Shown one piece after another: positions 1 through 7,733 of a stretch of DNA of 64,000 bases. Made by a program: the position numbers and the translations under genes. Numbering within the stretch: position 1 is the first letter of the stretch; each line of letters opens with the position of its first letter. The notes below the pieces were generated by a model, which searched no databases, had not been told where the DNA came from, and saw only the letters and a program-made list of their open reading frames with translations. Source of the stretch: Chitinophaga sp. Ak27 (GTDB lineage Bacteria > Bacteroidota > Bacteroidia > Chitinophagales > Chitinophagaceae); contig NZ_JABAOB010000002.1 of assembly GCF_012726295.1 (NCBI RefSeq), positions 868,001-932,000 of the forward strand. Direction: 5' to 3'.

Positions 1-92
1 GGAATACGGCCCAGTTGACGGTTTACCTGTTCTAATACCCGGGTGGCTTCGTGGCTGGCTTCACTCAGTGGAAGCGCGGTGATGGTACTCAT
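1..92 (-). CDS. carboxymuconolactone decarboxylase/AhpD-like protein (partial, N-terminus only)
   Basis: Only the first 30 codons are inside the window; the gene runs off the left edge. The ATG is the complement of 90-92 and the peptide begins MSTITALPLSEASHEATRVL, continuing into VNRQLGRIP. That opening (a short strand, then an amphipathic helix ending in a lGxxP turn) is typical of the carboxymuconolactone decarboxylase/alkylhydroperoxidase AhpD-like family, whose members are small redox or decarboxylase proteins. It lies directly downstream of a TetR gene on the same strand, with an operator-like palindrome at 111-128 just before its start, so TetR repression is likely. The CxxC active site of the family would be outside the window, so the family call is provisional. 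Confidence 0.6.
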   Translation of the reverse strand, partial: MSTITALPLSEASHEATRVLEQVNRQLGRI

Positions 93-110
93 AGTATTTG
101 CTTTTTTATT

Positions 111-128
111 ATAGACCAATTTGTCTAT
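111..128. promoter_or_regulatory. second TetR operator-like palindrome
   Basis: The 18-bp site ATAGACCAATTTGTCTAT is an inverted repeat with one imperfect pair and matches the core of the perfect palindrome at 761-798 at 17 of 18 positions. It sits about 20 bp upstream of the AhpD-like start, between that gene and tetR. Inference: the TetR-family protein encoded at 168-740 binds both sites. Confidence 0.7.
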
Positions 129-167
129 TATTAGTGAAAAAAATAACCCTTTGCAGGGTGGTAGCTG

Positions 168-740
168 TTATTGTTTACTCAATAAATGTTTAATCGTTTT
201 TTTAGCTGCTTTTACAGGCCATATGTCGCGGAAAACCTTGGTTTCTACAATCGCTCCTTCAAACAGCAGGTAAATGGTATCCGCCCAGGTATCTGCAGCC
301 GGATGTCCTTCCACTCCTGGAATAGCCAGCAGTAATTGATGCAGATACCGGCGCAGTTTCCGTTTATGTTCGGCTACCTGCTGTTGCATCTCTTTATGAC
401 TATTCCCGATTTCTGCCAGCATATTGATGAAGCGGCATCCGCGAAAGTCCTGCCGGGGCAACTGTGTTTCCAGGAAATCGAATGGGGCCAGCAGCCTTTC
501 CAATGGCGCTGTTTTTGCATCTACCACTGCTGTTACGGCCTGGAACCAGTCTTGCCGCGCAGCCTTCAGATAAGCCAATCCCAGCTCGTCTTTCGAGCCA
601 AAGTGGCTGTATAGACTCGCTTTAGCCACCCCTGCTTCTTCCAGTACCTGGTTAATGCCGGTAGCATTGTACCCCTGCTCGTAAAACAAGCGCGCCGCAG
701 TGGCTAAAATCTTCTCTTTTGGATTACCTGGCCTTGCCAT
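168..740 (-). CDS. TetR/AcrR family transcriptional regulator
   Basis: A 190-residue protein with a typical TetR N-terminal DNA-binding domain: helix 1 ends in ATAARLFYEQGYNATG, and the helix-turn-helix around residues 28-50 reads VLEEAGVAKASLYSHFGSKD, a near-consensus TetR recognition helix. The remaining 130 residues are a helical ligand-binding and dimerisation domain whose ligand cannot be predicted. The start ATG is at 738-740, about 20 bp from a perfect 38-bp palindrome at 761-798, and a related palindrome precedes the next gene. This points to autorepression and control of the downstream AhpD-like gene, possibly also the divergent lactonase. Length is normal for the family. Confidence 0.93.
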   Translation of the reverse strand: MARPGNPKEKILATAARLFYEQGYNATGINQVLEEAGVAKASLYSHFGSKDELGLAYLKAARQDWFQAVTAVVDAKTAPLERLLAPFDFLETQLPRQDFRGCRFINMLAEIGNSHKEMQQQVAEHKRKLRRYLHQLLLAIPGVEGHPAADTWADTIYLLFEGAIVETKVFRDIWPVKAAKKTIKHLLSKQ

Positions 741-760
741 AACAACACAAAGATAAAGAC

Positions 761-798
761 AAAAATAATAATAGACAAATTTGTCTATTATTATTTTT
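761..798. promoter_or_regulatory. perfect 38-bp palindrome, TetR operator
   Basis: Positions 761-779 and 780-798 are exact reverse complements (19-bp arms, no spacer), with core ATAGACAAATTTGTCTAT. The site lies between divergent tetR (start 740) and the lactonase gene (start 849), so one bound repressor could cover both promoters. The same core recurs at 111-128. Confidence 0.85.
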
Positions 799-848
799 TA
801 GAGAGATGAGTATCTTGTGGTCCACCTTCATGTCTAAAACATTTACCA

Positions 849-1979
849 TTGGTACGTAAGTTATTTATTCTCGTTATCAGCACTATATTCAGCAGTTTTA
901 TTGCCAACGCCCAACAATACTACCTGTTTGTGGGCAGTTATAACCGCGACAGAGCCAAAGAAGGCGTATATGTATTCCGGTTCAATGAAAAAACCGGGGC
1001 CTTGGACCGGGTATCGGCCCTGGCTGGTATCCTCAATCCTTCGTTCCTGACGGTTGCCCCTGGAGGTCAATATATCTACACCTGCTCGGAAGCGCAAACG
1101 CCCAATGTAGGCGGCGTTACCAGCCTGGCGTTCGATAGCACCAGCGGCGTACTTACTTTGCTGAGCCGGCAAGATAGCGGGGGCGATAACCCTGCCTATG
1201 TAGGCGTAGATCCAAAGGGCAAATGGCTGGTTTGTGCCAACTACAGTGGTGGAAGCCTGGGCATTTTTCCGCTGAACGAAAATGGCCGCATTGCACCGGC
1301 TGCGCAAATTATTCCCTTTAAAGACAGCAGCGTCACCAAACGGCAAACATCCTCCCACATACACGCCGCCGTATTTTCGCCAGACGGGAAATATGCATTC
1401 TTTCCCGACCTGGGCGCCGATAAAATCAGGACCTACCAGCTGAAACCAAACGCGTCGCCGGTATTACAGCCAGCTACGCCCGCATATACGGCTACGGTCC
1501 CTGGCAGTGGGCCCCGGCATATCGTTTTTCATCAACGCCTGCCTTTTGCTTACTGCATCGAGGAAATGGGAGGGATGGTATCTGTATACCGCTACCACGA
1601 AGGGAAACTGGATCGCGTACAACGGGTGAGCGCCCACCTGGACGATAAGGCGGAGGACTATAATGCCGCTGATATTCATATTTCCCCCGATGGATTATTT
1701 CTCTATGCATCTACCCGCGAGGCAGCCAACACGATTTTCATTTACCGGGTTAACCAGCAGACTGGTCAACTGAAACAGGTAGGTAAAATATCCAGTGGTG
1801 GCATACACCCACGTAACTTTGCCATCGATCCGACTGGTAATTTTGTGTTGGTGGCCAATCAACGGTCCAATAACATTGTGGTGTTTAAAAGAGATCAGCA
1901 AACAGGATTGCTCACAGCAACAGGTACCACCGTTTCCCTGCCCAATCCTTCGTCTTTGCAGCTGCGGTTGTACCGCTAG
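849..1979 (+). CDS. lactonase family protein (7-bladed beta-propeller), secreted
   Basis: 376 residues beginning with a clear signal peptide (basic VRKL, then a hydrophobic stretch, cleavage near ANAQ at about residue 21). The rest has the repeating blade pattern of the 6-phosphogluconolactonase/YbhE-type lactonase family, with motifs such as VGSYNR near the start, HIHAAVFSPDGKYAF, GSGPRHIVFH and IHISPDGLFLYAS, and HPRNFAIDPTGNF near the end. Family members hydrolyse sugar lactones, or are redox-cofactor propellers; the exact substrate is unknown. The start is TTG at 849: no ATG is available in frame before the upstream stop at 807, and the signal peptide begins right at the TTG. It is divergent from tetR across the 38-bp palindrome. 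Confidence 0.87.
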   Translation: MVRKLFILVISTIFSSFIANAQQYYLFVGSYNRDRAKEGVYVFRFNEKTGALDRVSALAGILNPSFLTVAPGGQYIYTCSEAQTPNVGGVTSLAFDSTSGVLTLLSRQDSGGDNPAYVGVDPKGKWLVCANYSGGSLGIFPLNENGRIAPAAQIIPFKDSSVTKRQTSSHIHAAVFSPDGKYAFFPDLGADKIRTYQLKPNASPVLQPATPAYTATVPGSGPRHIVFHQRLPFAYCIEEMGGMVSVYRYHEGKLDRVQRVSAHLDDKAEDYNAADIHISPDGLFLYASTREAANTIFIYRVNQQTGQLKQVGKISSGGIHPRNFAIDPTGNFVLVANQRSNNIVVFKRDQQTGLLTATGTTVSLPNPSSLQLRLYR

Positions 1980-2045
1980 TCACTGCCCGCTTTTAAGGGA
2001 AAATGACTTAGTTTTACAGCCTTATTTAAAAAACGATCACAACAC

Positions 2046-3221
2046 TTGAAAAGGATACTCTATTTTTTTCCGTTGAATCCCGTTGAGAAAAAAGGGGGAA
2101 GTCAAACCCGTGCCCTGCACCTGCTAAAATATTTTAAAGCAAGGGGCATGAAGGTAGATTTTATTACGAAATCTGTTTGGGGACAATATACCCCCGAAAC
2201 GGTGAAAGCCTTTGAAGACAGCGGTTTGGCAGAACATATATGGGTGCTGGACCGTAAACCGGTAAAAGGCAACCCTGTAAAATATTTCTTCACTTATAAG
2301 CTATGGCATATCTTATATGAAAGAAAACTGAAGCTGGTACCCGGATCTTTTCCCAATCATACTACCCTGAACCTGCGGCGACAGTTCGATGCCATTCTGC
2401 GTCGCCAGCAATACGATTATATCATTATCAGCTATGCTTACTGGGCAGATTTTATCCGCGATAACCCCTTGGTAGGGAATGCCGTTACCATTATCGATAC
2501 GCATGACCTGTTGGCTTCCCAGCATCAGAACGACACCGGTTTTGATAAAGGCGCAGCCCTGGGCGACGAATTACGCAGACTGGCACAGTTTAACCAGGTA
2601 TGGGCTATTTCACCTGAGGAAACTTATTTCTTCAGCCAGTTTCTCAAGGAAAAAGTGAAGTATATCCCAATGATTATGACTGTGCCGACGCCCGTGAAAG
2701 AAACAGTGGAAAAGGATTTTGACCTGATTTATGTGGCGTCGGATAATCCGCATAACCTCCGTTCGGCCGCCTGGTTCTTTAAAGAAGTATACCCGTTGCT
2801 GTCTACCAATATCAGGATATGTGCGATAGGGGTGATTACTGCGCATATCAGTAAAGATTATCCCAACGTTACACTGATTCCCTTTGTTGATGACCTGGAT
2901 GAATATTATCGTCGTGCACGGGTGGCGCTGTGCCCTATGCTCACGGGAACTGGTGTAAAAGTAAAAGTGGTAGAGGCCATGTCGCACGGGTTACCGGTGA
3001 TCTGTTCGGAACGTGGCCTGGATGGTCTCCCCGATAAAACCAGCAATGGTTGCCTCTCTGCCAACGATCCGCAAACATTTGCGGCGAATATACAGCGGGT
3101 ATTATCAGATAAAGCATTATATGAACAGTTGAGCTGCCAGGGACAGGCTTATTTCCAACAGCACTTTTCTATAGAAAGCGGGTATCAGAAGCTCGACAAA
3201 GCCATGGGTATTGATCGCTAA
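2046..3221 (+). CDS. glycosyltransferase family 4 protein
   Basis: 391 residues with a GT-B fold layout. The N-terminal domain opens with ILYFFPLNPVEKKGGSQTRA, the usual strand plus glycine-rich acceptor loop. The C-terminal nucleotide-sugar domain contains DLIYVASDNPHNLRSAAWF and the GVKVKVVEAMSHGLPVICSE segment typical of GT4 enzymes (E of the EAMxxGxPV motif at the donor site). Acceptor and donor sugars are unknown. The start used is TTG at 2046, the only plausible initiator giving a complete first strand. The gene is followed immediately by a second GT4 (ATG 3232, 10 bp after this stop), so the two are probably one transcription unit for a cell-surface glycan. Confidence 0.87.
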   Translation: MKRILYFFPLNPVEKKGGSQTRALHLLKYFKARGMKVDFITKSVWGQYTPETVKAFEDSGLAEHIWVLDRKPVKGNPVKYFFTYKLWHILYERKLKLVPGSFPNHTTLNLRRQFDAILRRQQYDYIIISYAYWADFIRDNPLVGNAVTIIDTHDLLASQHQNDTGFDKGAALGDELRRLAQFNQVWAISPEETYFFSQFLKEKVKYIPMIMTVPTPVKETVEKDFDLIYVASDNPHNLRSAAWFFKEVYPLLSTNIRICAIGVITAHISKDYPNVTLIPFVDDLDEYYRRARVALCPMLTGTGVKVKVVEAMSHGLPVICSERGLDGLPDKTSNGCLSANDPQTFAANIQRVLSDKALYEQLSCQGQAYFQQHFSIESGYQKLDKAMGIDR

Positions 3222-3231
3222 AAGCAACAAC

Positions 3232-4356
3232 ATGAAGCCAAAGAAAGCCTGGTTAATATCGTTCAATGGTAAATCTTATGCCGGTGGCGTAGAGCGGGTG
3301 GTTTACTACCTCGATGAATATTTGCATAGCCGGGGTATCGAAACAAAACTGATCGATGAAGATTACCTCATTAACCACACTTTGTTTGGCCGGTTGTTTA
3401 ACGGGTTGTTCAAATACCGGCATTTCAAAAAGCGCAAGGCTATTTACCTCGCGCGGTATACATCAGCCTTTCTTTGGTTAACGCGGCAACGCGGAAGAGT
3501 AGTGATTTCCCAGGGGGAGTCGGTGCCTTTTTTTCCAGCCGATGTGGCCTTTATACACGGGAGTTACCACTGCATGGAGGTAGCGTACGGGAGAACCGCA
3601 CCAGGACTGAGCCGTATGGCCGCCTTACAGCAAAGGGCTTGTAAGATAGCCAGACAGATACTGGCCGTATCTGCCAAGGTAAAAGCAGACCTGGTACAGT
3701 ACTACGAAACTGCCGCTGATAAAATTACGGTAGTCAATAATTGTGTGGATACCAGCAGGTTCCATCCTTTTGAAAAGCGGCAAACGGCTGTGCGTACACT
3801 CTTATATGTAGGCCGGATGGAAAGCGCAAAGGGAATGGATGTATTATTAAAACTGGCGCCGGTAATTGAACAATCGCAACACTGGCAGTTATTGATTGCC
3901 TGTAATAAATCGCCCAACAGTGCCTTATTTAACAGTTTTACCAAAACCACCGTGAAAGAAGGTCTGCTGATAGACAACATTGCAAGGGAAGCCTACGCGT
4001 TAGGCGATTTGCTGATATTGCCTTCTAAGTTTGAGGGATTTGAACTGGTAACACTTGAAGCGTTGTCCGTCGGTATACCTGTGGTGGGTAACCACGTAGG
4101 CGCTATCGGGGAATTGAAAGACCGGGGATTTCAGGGTGTTCACCTGTTGCCGGATATGTCGGTCACTGATGCTGGTACGTTAGCCTATTTCGATGAAATA
4201 CTCGCTGCGTTTGAAAAAACAAACCAACCGGAAATATTACATAGGCAAGTAATGCAGGAATTTGGTATAGATCGCTATTTTGAAAAGCTCGATACTATTT
4301 TGCGGCCATTGTTTTTTCGTACCACCGGAAAAAGCGATGCGCCAGCCAGGGGCTGA
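3232..4356 (+). CDS. glycosyltransferase family 4 protein
   Basis: 374 residues from ATG 3232; an upstream in-frame TTG at 3211 overlaps the previous gene and is not favoured. GT-B features: AWLISFNGKSYAGGVERVVY (GGxER-type acceptor loop) near the N-terminus, TLLYVGRMESAKGMDVLLKL at the start of the C-terminal domain, and ILPSKFEGFELVTLEALSVG with the E-x7-E donor-binding motif followed by GIPVVGNHVGAIGEL. No membrane segments. It follows another GT4 by 10 bp and its 3' end overlaps the convergent GT2 gene by 62 bp. Likely acts in lipopolysaccharide, capsule or exopolysaccharide assembly; sugar specificity cannot be read from the sequence. Confidence 0.87.
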   Translation: MKPKKAWLISFNGKSYAGGVERVVYYLDEYLHSRGIETKLIDEDYLINHTLFGRLFNGLFKYRHFKKRKAIYLARYTSAFLWLTRQRGRVVISQGESVPFFPADVAFIHGSYHCMEVAYGRTAPGLSRMAALQQRACKIARQILAVSAKVKADLVQYYETAADKITVVNNCVDTSRFHPFEKRQTAVRTLLYVGRMESAKGMDVLLKLAPVIEQSQHWQLLIACNKSPNSALFNSFTKTTVKEGLLIDNIAREAYALGDLLILPSKFEGFELVTLEALSVGIPVVGNHVGAIGELKDRGFQGVHLLPDMSVTDAGTLAYFDEILAAFEKTNQPEILHRQVMQEFGIDRYFEKLDTILRPLFFRTTGKSDAPARG

Positions 4357-5347
4357 GCATAGCACCGATGTTTAAAGCAACAATTCTCTTGCGATATGCC
4401 CGGTACAATCCCTTCCTGTCCATGGTAAGATCGTGTCGATGCTCCTTCAGCAGCGCAAAAAATATGGGCCAGGCCTCCTGGTGTTGTCCATTTCCTGCGA
4501 CGTATATTTCCATATAGCCACCATATTGCAGTATACGGGTGTTATGATAGGCGTAATAATAGCGCCGGTATTTTTCAAAGATATTTTTTGAGAGAAGAAA
4601 TTCCTTCATTAATAGGTCAGCACTGTAAAAGCTGGAAATCTTTTCTCCATTCACACGCTGTGAAGTGACGGAATGCTGGGACACTTGTTTTTCCCGGATG
4701 AAATAAGCATAAAAAGTATCCGCCAGGAATCTGATGTTGCGGGAAGCATATACCGCTTCCAGCACGAAAGGTGAATCTTCAAAAATAGATTGTCTGAAAC
4801 GAATGAAATGATCTTCGATTAATGACCGGCGATATAATTTCCCCCAGGCAGCGGTATTGAGTTTGTCTTTCCGGTGCATGGCCTCACTGAAGAAGCTGGT
4901 AATAAAATCACTGTTGGTAAAACTCGCCGGCTCATAGGTCCAGGACTCCGCTTCCACGAGGGAATCGCCCTGCTGGTAAACATTTCGGAAGCCGAAACAA
5001 ACAATATCCGCCGCATGTGTTTGGGCCTCGTTGACACAACTGGCTACCGTTTCCGGGTCTATCCAGTCATCACCATCTACAAAAAGCACATAATCGCCGT
5101 TGGCATGATCCAGCCCGTTATTCCGTGCAGGACCAGGCCCGGCATTTTCCTGCGAAAGAATTTTTATTACAGGGTATTGTTGTTGCAAAGATTGAAGTAC
5201 AGCCAGGGAATTATCTGTTGAGCCGTCATTAACAAATATTAGTTCAGTAAAGGTATAGGTTTGATGTATAAGCGACTCCACGCAGCGCAGCAGGTAGGGC
5301 GCCACGTTATATACTGGAACTATAATACTTACTACTGGATTCGGCAT
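4295..5347 (-). CDS. glycosyltransferase family 2 protein
   Basis: 350 residues from the ATG at 5347; a longer reading frame to 5419 would add 24 residues unlike the family, so the shorter start placing PVVSIIVPVYNVAPYLLRCV at the N-terminus is preferred. This is the GT-A nucleotide-binding strand; ELIFVNDGSTDNS supplies the first Asp motif and DYVLFVDGDDWIDPETV contains the DxD metal-binding motif at about residues 80-95. The C-terminal part resembles EpsJ/WfgS-like GT2 enzymes. It is transcribed toward the two GT4 genes and its last 62 bp overlap the second one. Probably part of the same glycan locus. Confidence 0.88.
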   Translation of the reverse strand: MPNPVVSIIVPVYNVAPYLLRCVESLIHQTYTFTELIFVNDGSTDNSLAVLQSLQQQYPVIKILSQENAGPGPARNNGLDHANGDYVLFVDGDDWIDPETVASCVNEAQTHAADIVCFGFRNVYQQGDSLVEAESWTYEPASFTNSDFITSFFSEAMHRKDKLNTAAWGKLYRRSLIEDHFIRFRQSIFEDSPFVLEAVYASRNIRFLADTFYAYFIREKQVSQHSVTSQRVNGEKISSFYSADLLMKEFLLSKNIFEKYRRYYYAYHNTRILQYGGYMEIYVAGNGQHQEAWPIFFALLKEHRHDLTMDRKGLYRAYRKRIVALNIGAMLSPWLAHRFFRWYEKTMAAK

Positions 5348-5461
5348 ATATGCTTTATTATCTGTCAATGGCCGGTAAAGATAGCTGTTTTCACCCCTGG
5401 AACAATAATATTTGCCCATCGCACGTTGGAAAAGCTACTATTTATTTATTAGTTTCACACT

Positions 5462-5481
5462 TACACTGTTATACACTGTTA
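5462..5481 (+). repeat. tandem 10-bp direct repeat just before a start codon
   Basis: TACACTGTTA occurs twice back to back (5462-5471 and 5472-5481), ending one base before the ATG at 5483. It occupies the place of a ribosome binding site. Function unknown; it could be a slippage product or a regulator site. Confidence 0.6.
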
Positions 5482-5482
5482 C

Positions 5483-6535
5483 ATGAAAAGCATTACTATC
5501 TGTCTTTATGGCTGTTTAATCGCCCTATTGCTGGCCAGCTGCACCAAAAGCGAATCTCAAACCATGGTCGCACAAGGGTATGGAGATATCGATAAAGTAT
5601 TGATGGATTCCGTGCCGGCCGTATTTGGCGGAAAGGCATATGTAGCCATTCATGTGGATGGTAAAACAGTATATGCCAGGGGATTTGGCGGATACGACGG
5701 GGGAACCCGCCAACTGATCGCCTCCTGCTCCAAATGGTTGTCGGCAGCCGTGTTAATGAGCCTGGTAGATGAAGGGAAAATTAAGCTGACAGATACCGTA
5801 GGCAAATTCCTGCCGATATTCACTACCTATCACAAAGGAAATATTACCATTGCCCAACTGTTTTCCCATACTTCCGGTTTCCCGGGCAACTCCACACAGG
5901 GTTACGAATCGAATGTGCTGATCACGCTCACGCAAGCGGCCGACCTGATCGCCAAAAATGTGGACTTGCTCAATCCTCCCGGCACCACCTTTTATTATGG
6001 CGGTGTAAGCATGCAGGTAGCCGGCCGTATCTGTGAAGTGGCTTCCGGTATGGACTGGAAAACGCTGGCAGCCAACAAAATATTTACGCCCTGTGGCATG
6101 ACCAATACCGACTTCGGACTTACGGCCAACCCACAGATTGCTGGTGGCGCCCGCAGCACGCCCGACGACTATATGCGCTTCCTCGACATGCTGATGAACA
6201 AGGGTGTAACGGCCACGGGTACACGGATACTCAGTGAAGCCGCTATAGACGCCATGGAGCAGAGCCAGACAAGTAATGTGACCGTAGCATATTCGCCTTA
6301 CCCGGCCTCCATCATCAATACCAGAAATATTTACGGCATCGGCAACTGGCGCGATGTAACCGGCCCTGGAGATGTACTGATAGAAAACAGCAGCCCAGGC
6401 GCTTTTGGCAGCCATCCCTGGGTCAACCGCGGTAAGAAAATGACCGGGTTCGTATTTACTTTCATTACCGGCAACGGATACCTGGTAACCATGCCTACCT
6501 GCCTCAAAGTGAGAAGCCTGGCCAGAAGCAAATAG
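5483..6535 (+). CDS. serine hydrolase, beta-lactamase/D-alanyl-D-alanine carboxypeptidase (class C) family lipoprotein
   Basis: 350 residues. An N-terminal lipoprotein signal peptide ends in LLLASC (Cys about residue 20), so the protein is probably membrane-anchored outside the cytoplasm. The active-site SxxK motif is SCSK in IASCSKWLSAAV (about residues 80-90). The second motif, normally YxN, appears as YYGGVSMQVAGRI, an aromatic-Gly-Gly variant. AQLFSHTSGFPGN is the conserved LLxHTSG block. Related enzymes act as esterases, peptidases or beta-lactamases; the substrate is unknown. An SGNH hydrolase follows 18 bp downstream, suggesting a two-gene operon of secreted hydrolases. Confidence 0.88.
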   Translation: MKSITICLYGCLIALLLASCTKSESQTMVAQGYGDIDKVLMDSVPAVFGGKAYVAIHVDGKTVYARGFGGYDGGTRQLIASCSKWLSAAVLMSLVDEGKIKLTDTVGKFLPIFTTYHKGNITIAQLFSHTSGFPGNSTQGYESNVLITLTQAADLIAKNVDLLNPPGTTFYYGGVSMQVAGRICEVASGMDWKTLAANKIFTPCGMTNTDFGLTANPQIAGGARSTPDDYMRFLDMLMNKGVTATGTRILSEAAIDAMEQSQTSNVTVAYSPYPASIINTRNIYGIGNWRDVTGPGDVLIENSSPGAFGSHPWVNRGKKMTGFVFTFITGNGYLVTMPTCLKVRSLARSK

Positions 6536-6553
6536 ATTTAATCCACATAAGTT

Positions 6554-7711
6554 ATGATCAGAAAGTTTGTATGGCTGTTGCTGAGTATAGCCGTTACCGT
6601 TACTGCACAGGCGCAGGATAAGTACGTTACATTTTATGGCTCACTCAATAATGCCTGGTACCATATCCAACCCGGTAAGAAAGCCACCGTTACTTTCCTG
6701 GGCGGCTCTATCACCAATATGAACGGCTGGCGCTCTAAGGTATGCGATTACCTGGGCGCTGCTTATCCCAGCACCGCTTTTCGTTTTATTAATGCAGGTA
6801 TCCCTTCCCTGGGTAGCCTGCCTCATGCTTTTCGCTTCGAAGATGATGTGCTGAAAAAAGGCACTACTGACCTGCTTTTTATAGAAGCAGCCGTTAACGA
6901 CCGCGTAAACGGGACTAATGAACTTACGCAGCGCCGCGCTATGGAAGGCATTATCCGCCATGCGCTGGCAGCCAATCCGCAAATGAATATCGTACTGATG
7001 GCCTTTGTGGACGAAGATAAAATGGCCGATTACCACGCGGGGAAAGTGCCGGTGGAAGTGCAGGTACACGAGGACCTGGCTAAGCGGTATCACCTGCCAT
7101 TTATCAACCTGGCCAAAGAAGTTACAGACCGTATCGACGCGCACGAGTTTACCTGGAAAGAAGACTTTAAAGACCTGCACCCATCGCCATTTGGACAAAC
7201 GCTCTATTTTAATACGATCAAGCGCATGCTGGATACCGCTTTTAGCCGTCCTGTTCCAAAACGGTTGACCAGCGCTGTGATGCCCAAAGCCGCCGATCCG
7301 CTCAATTATGAGCGCGGCGGATACGTGGATATTCATGTCGCCACCAATAAGAATGGGTTTACGATCAATGAGTCCTGGGAACCGTCCGACAAAGTAGGTA
7401 CCCGCGAAGGTTTTGTGAAAGTGCCTATGCTGGTATCTTCCGGTGCTCATGCATCGGTGGAATTTCCTTTCACCGGCCGTACCGTGGGAATTGGGATTGT
7501 TTCGGGGCCTGGTGCCGGCACTATCAGTTACAGCATCGACGGAGGTCCGGTACAGCAGAAAGATCTGCGCACCCAATGGAGCAAAAGCCTTTACCTGCCC
7601 TGGTTCCTCATCCTGGGAGATGATCTGAAGGCTGGCAAACACGTATTGAAGATCGTAACGGGCGATGCGGCGGAAGTAACCAGGATTGTACATTTCCTGG
7701 TCAATAGATAG
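6554..7711 (+). CDS. SGNH/GDSL hydrolase family protein, secreted
   Basis: 385 residues with a signal peptide (RKFVWLLLSIAVTVTAQAQ, cleavage about residue 21). The SGNH catalytic blocks are visible: GGSITNMNGW (Ser, block I), INAGIPSLG (Gly, block II), IEAAVNDR (Asn, block III) and DLHPSPFGQ (Asp-x-x-His, block V). The C-terminal 140 residues form an additional beta-rich domain with FTGRTVGIGIVSGPGAG and YSIDGGP segments, probably a carbohydrate-related accessory domain. Family members deacetylate or de-esterify polysaccharides. It lies 18 bp after the serine hydrolase and converges on the AraC gene, with a hairpin across the gap. Confidence 0.88.
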   Translation: MIRKFVWLLLSIAVTVTAQAQDKYVTFYGSLNNAWYHIQPGKKATVTFLGGSITNMNGWRSKVCDYLGAAYPSTAFRFINAGIPSLGSLPHAFRFEDDVLKKGTTDLLFIEAAVNDRVNGTNELTQRRAMEGIIRHALAANPQMNIVLMAFVDEDKMADYHAGKVPVEVQVHEDLAKRYHLPFINLAKEVTDRIDAHEFTWKEDFKDLHPSPFGQTLYFNTIKRMLDTAFSRPVPKRLTSAVMPKAADPLNYERGGYVDIHVATNKNGFTINESWEPSDKVGTREGFVKVPMLVSSGAHASVEFPFTGRTVGIGIVSGPGAGTISYSIDGGPVQQKDLRTQWSKSLYLPWFLILGDDLKAGKHVLKIVTGDAAEVTRIVHFLVNR

Positions 7712-7733
7712 GAGGGTACGCTAGTAACCCTCC
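7711..7733. terminator. hairpin between convergent genes
   Basis: GGAGGGT (7711-7717) pairs with ACCCTCC (7727-7733) around a 9-nt loop. It overlaps the stop codons of both the SGNH hydrolase and the AraC gene. There is no immediate T-tract, although a T-rich stretch follows at about 7740, so terminator function is tentative. Confidence 0.45.

Noticed and set aside
5753..6415. 220-codon open frame on the minus strand
   Set aside because: Antisense shadow of the serine hydrolase gene; low-complexity His/Gly-rich translation typical of a reversed frame.
6641..7693. 350-codon open frame on the minus strand
   Set aside because: It lies fully inside the SGNH hydrolase gene, whose catalytic blocks are all present on the plus strand; the minus translation has no recognisable domain.
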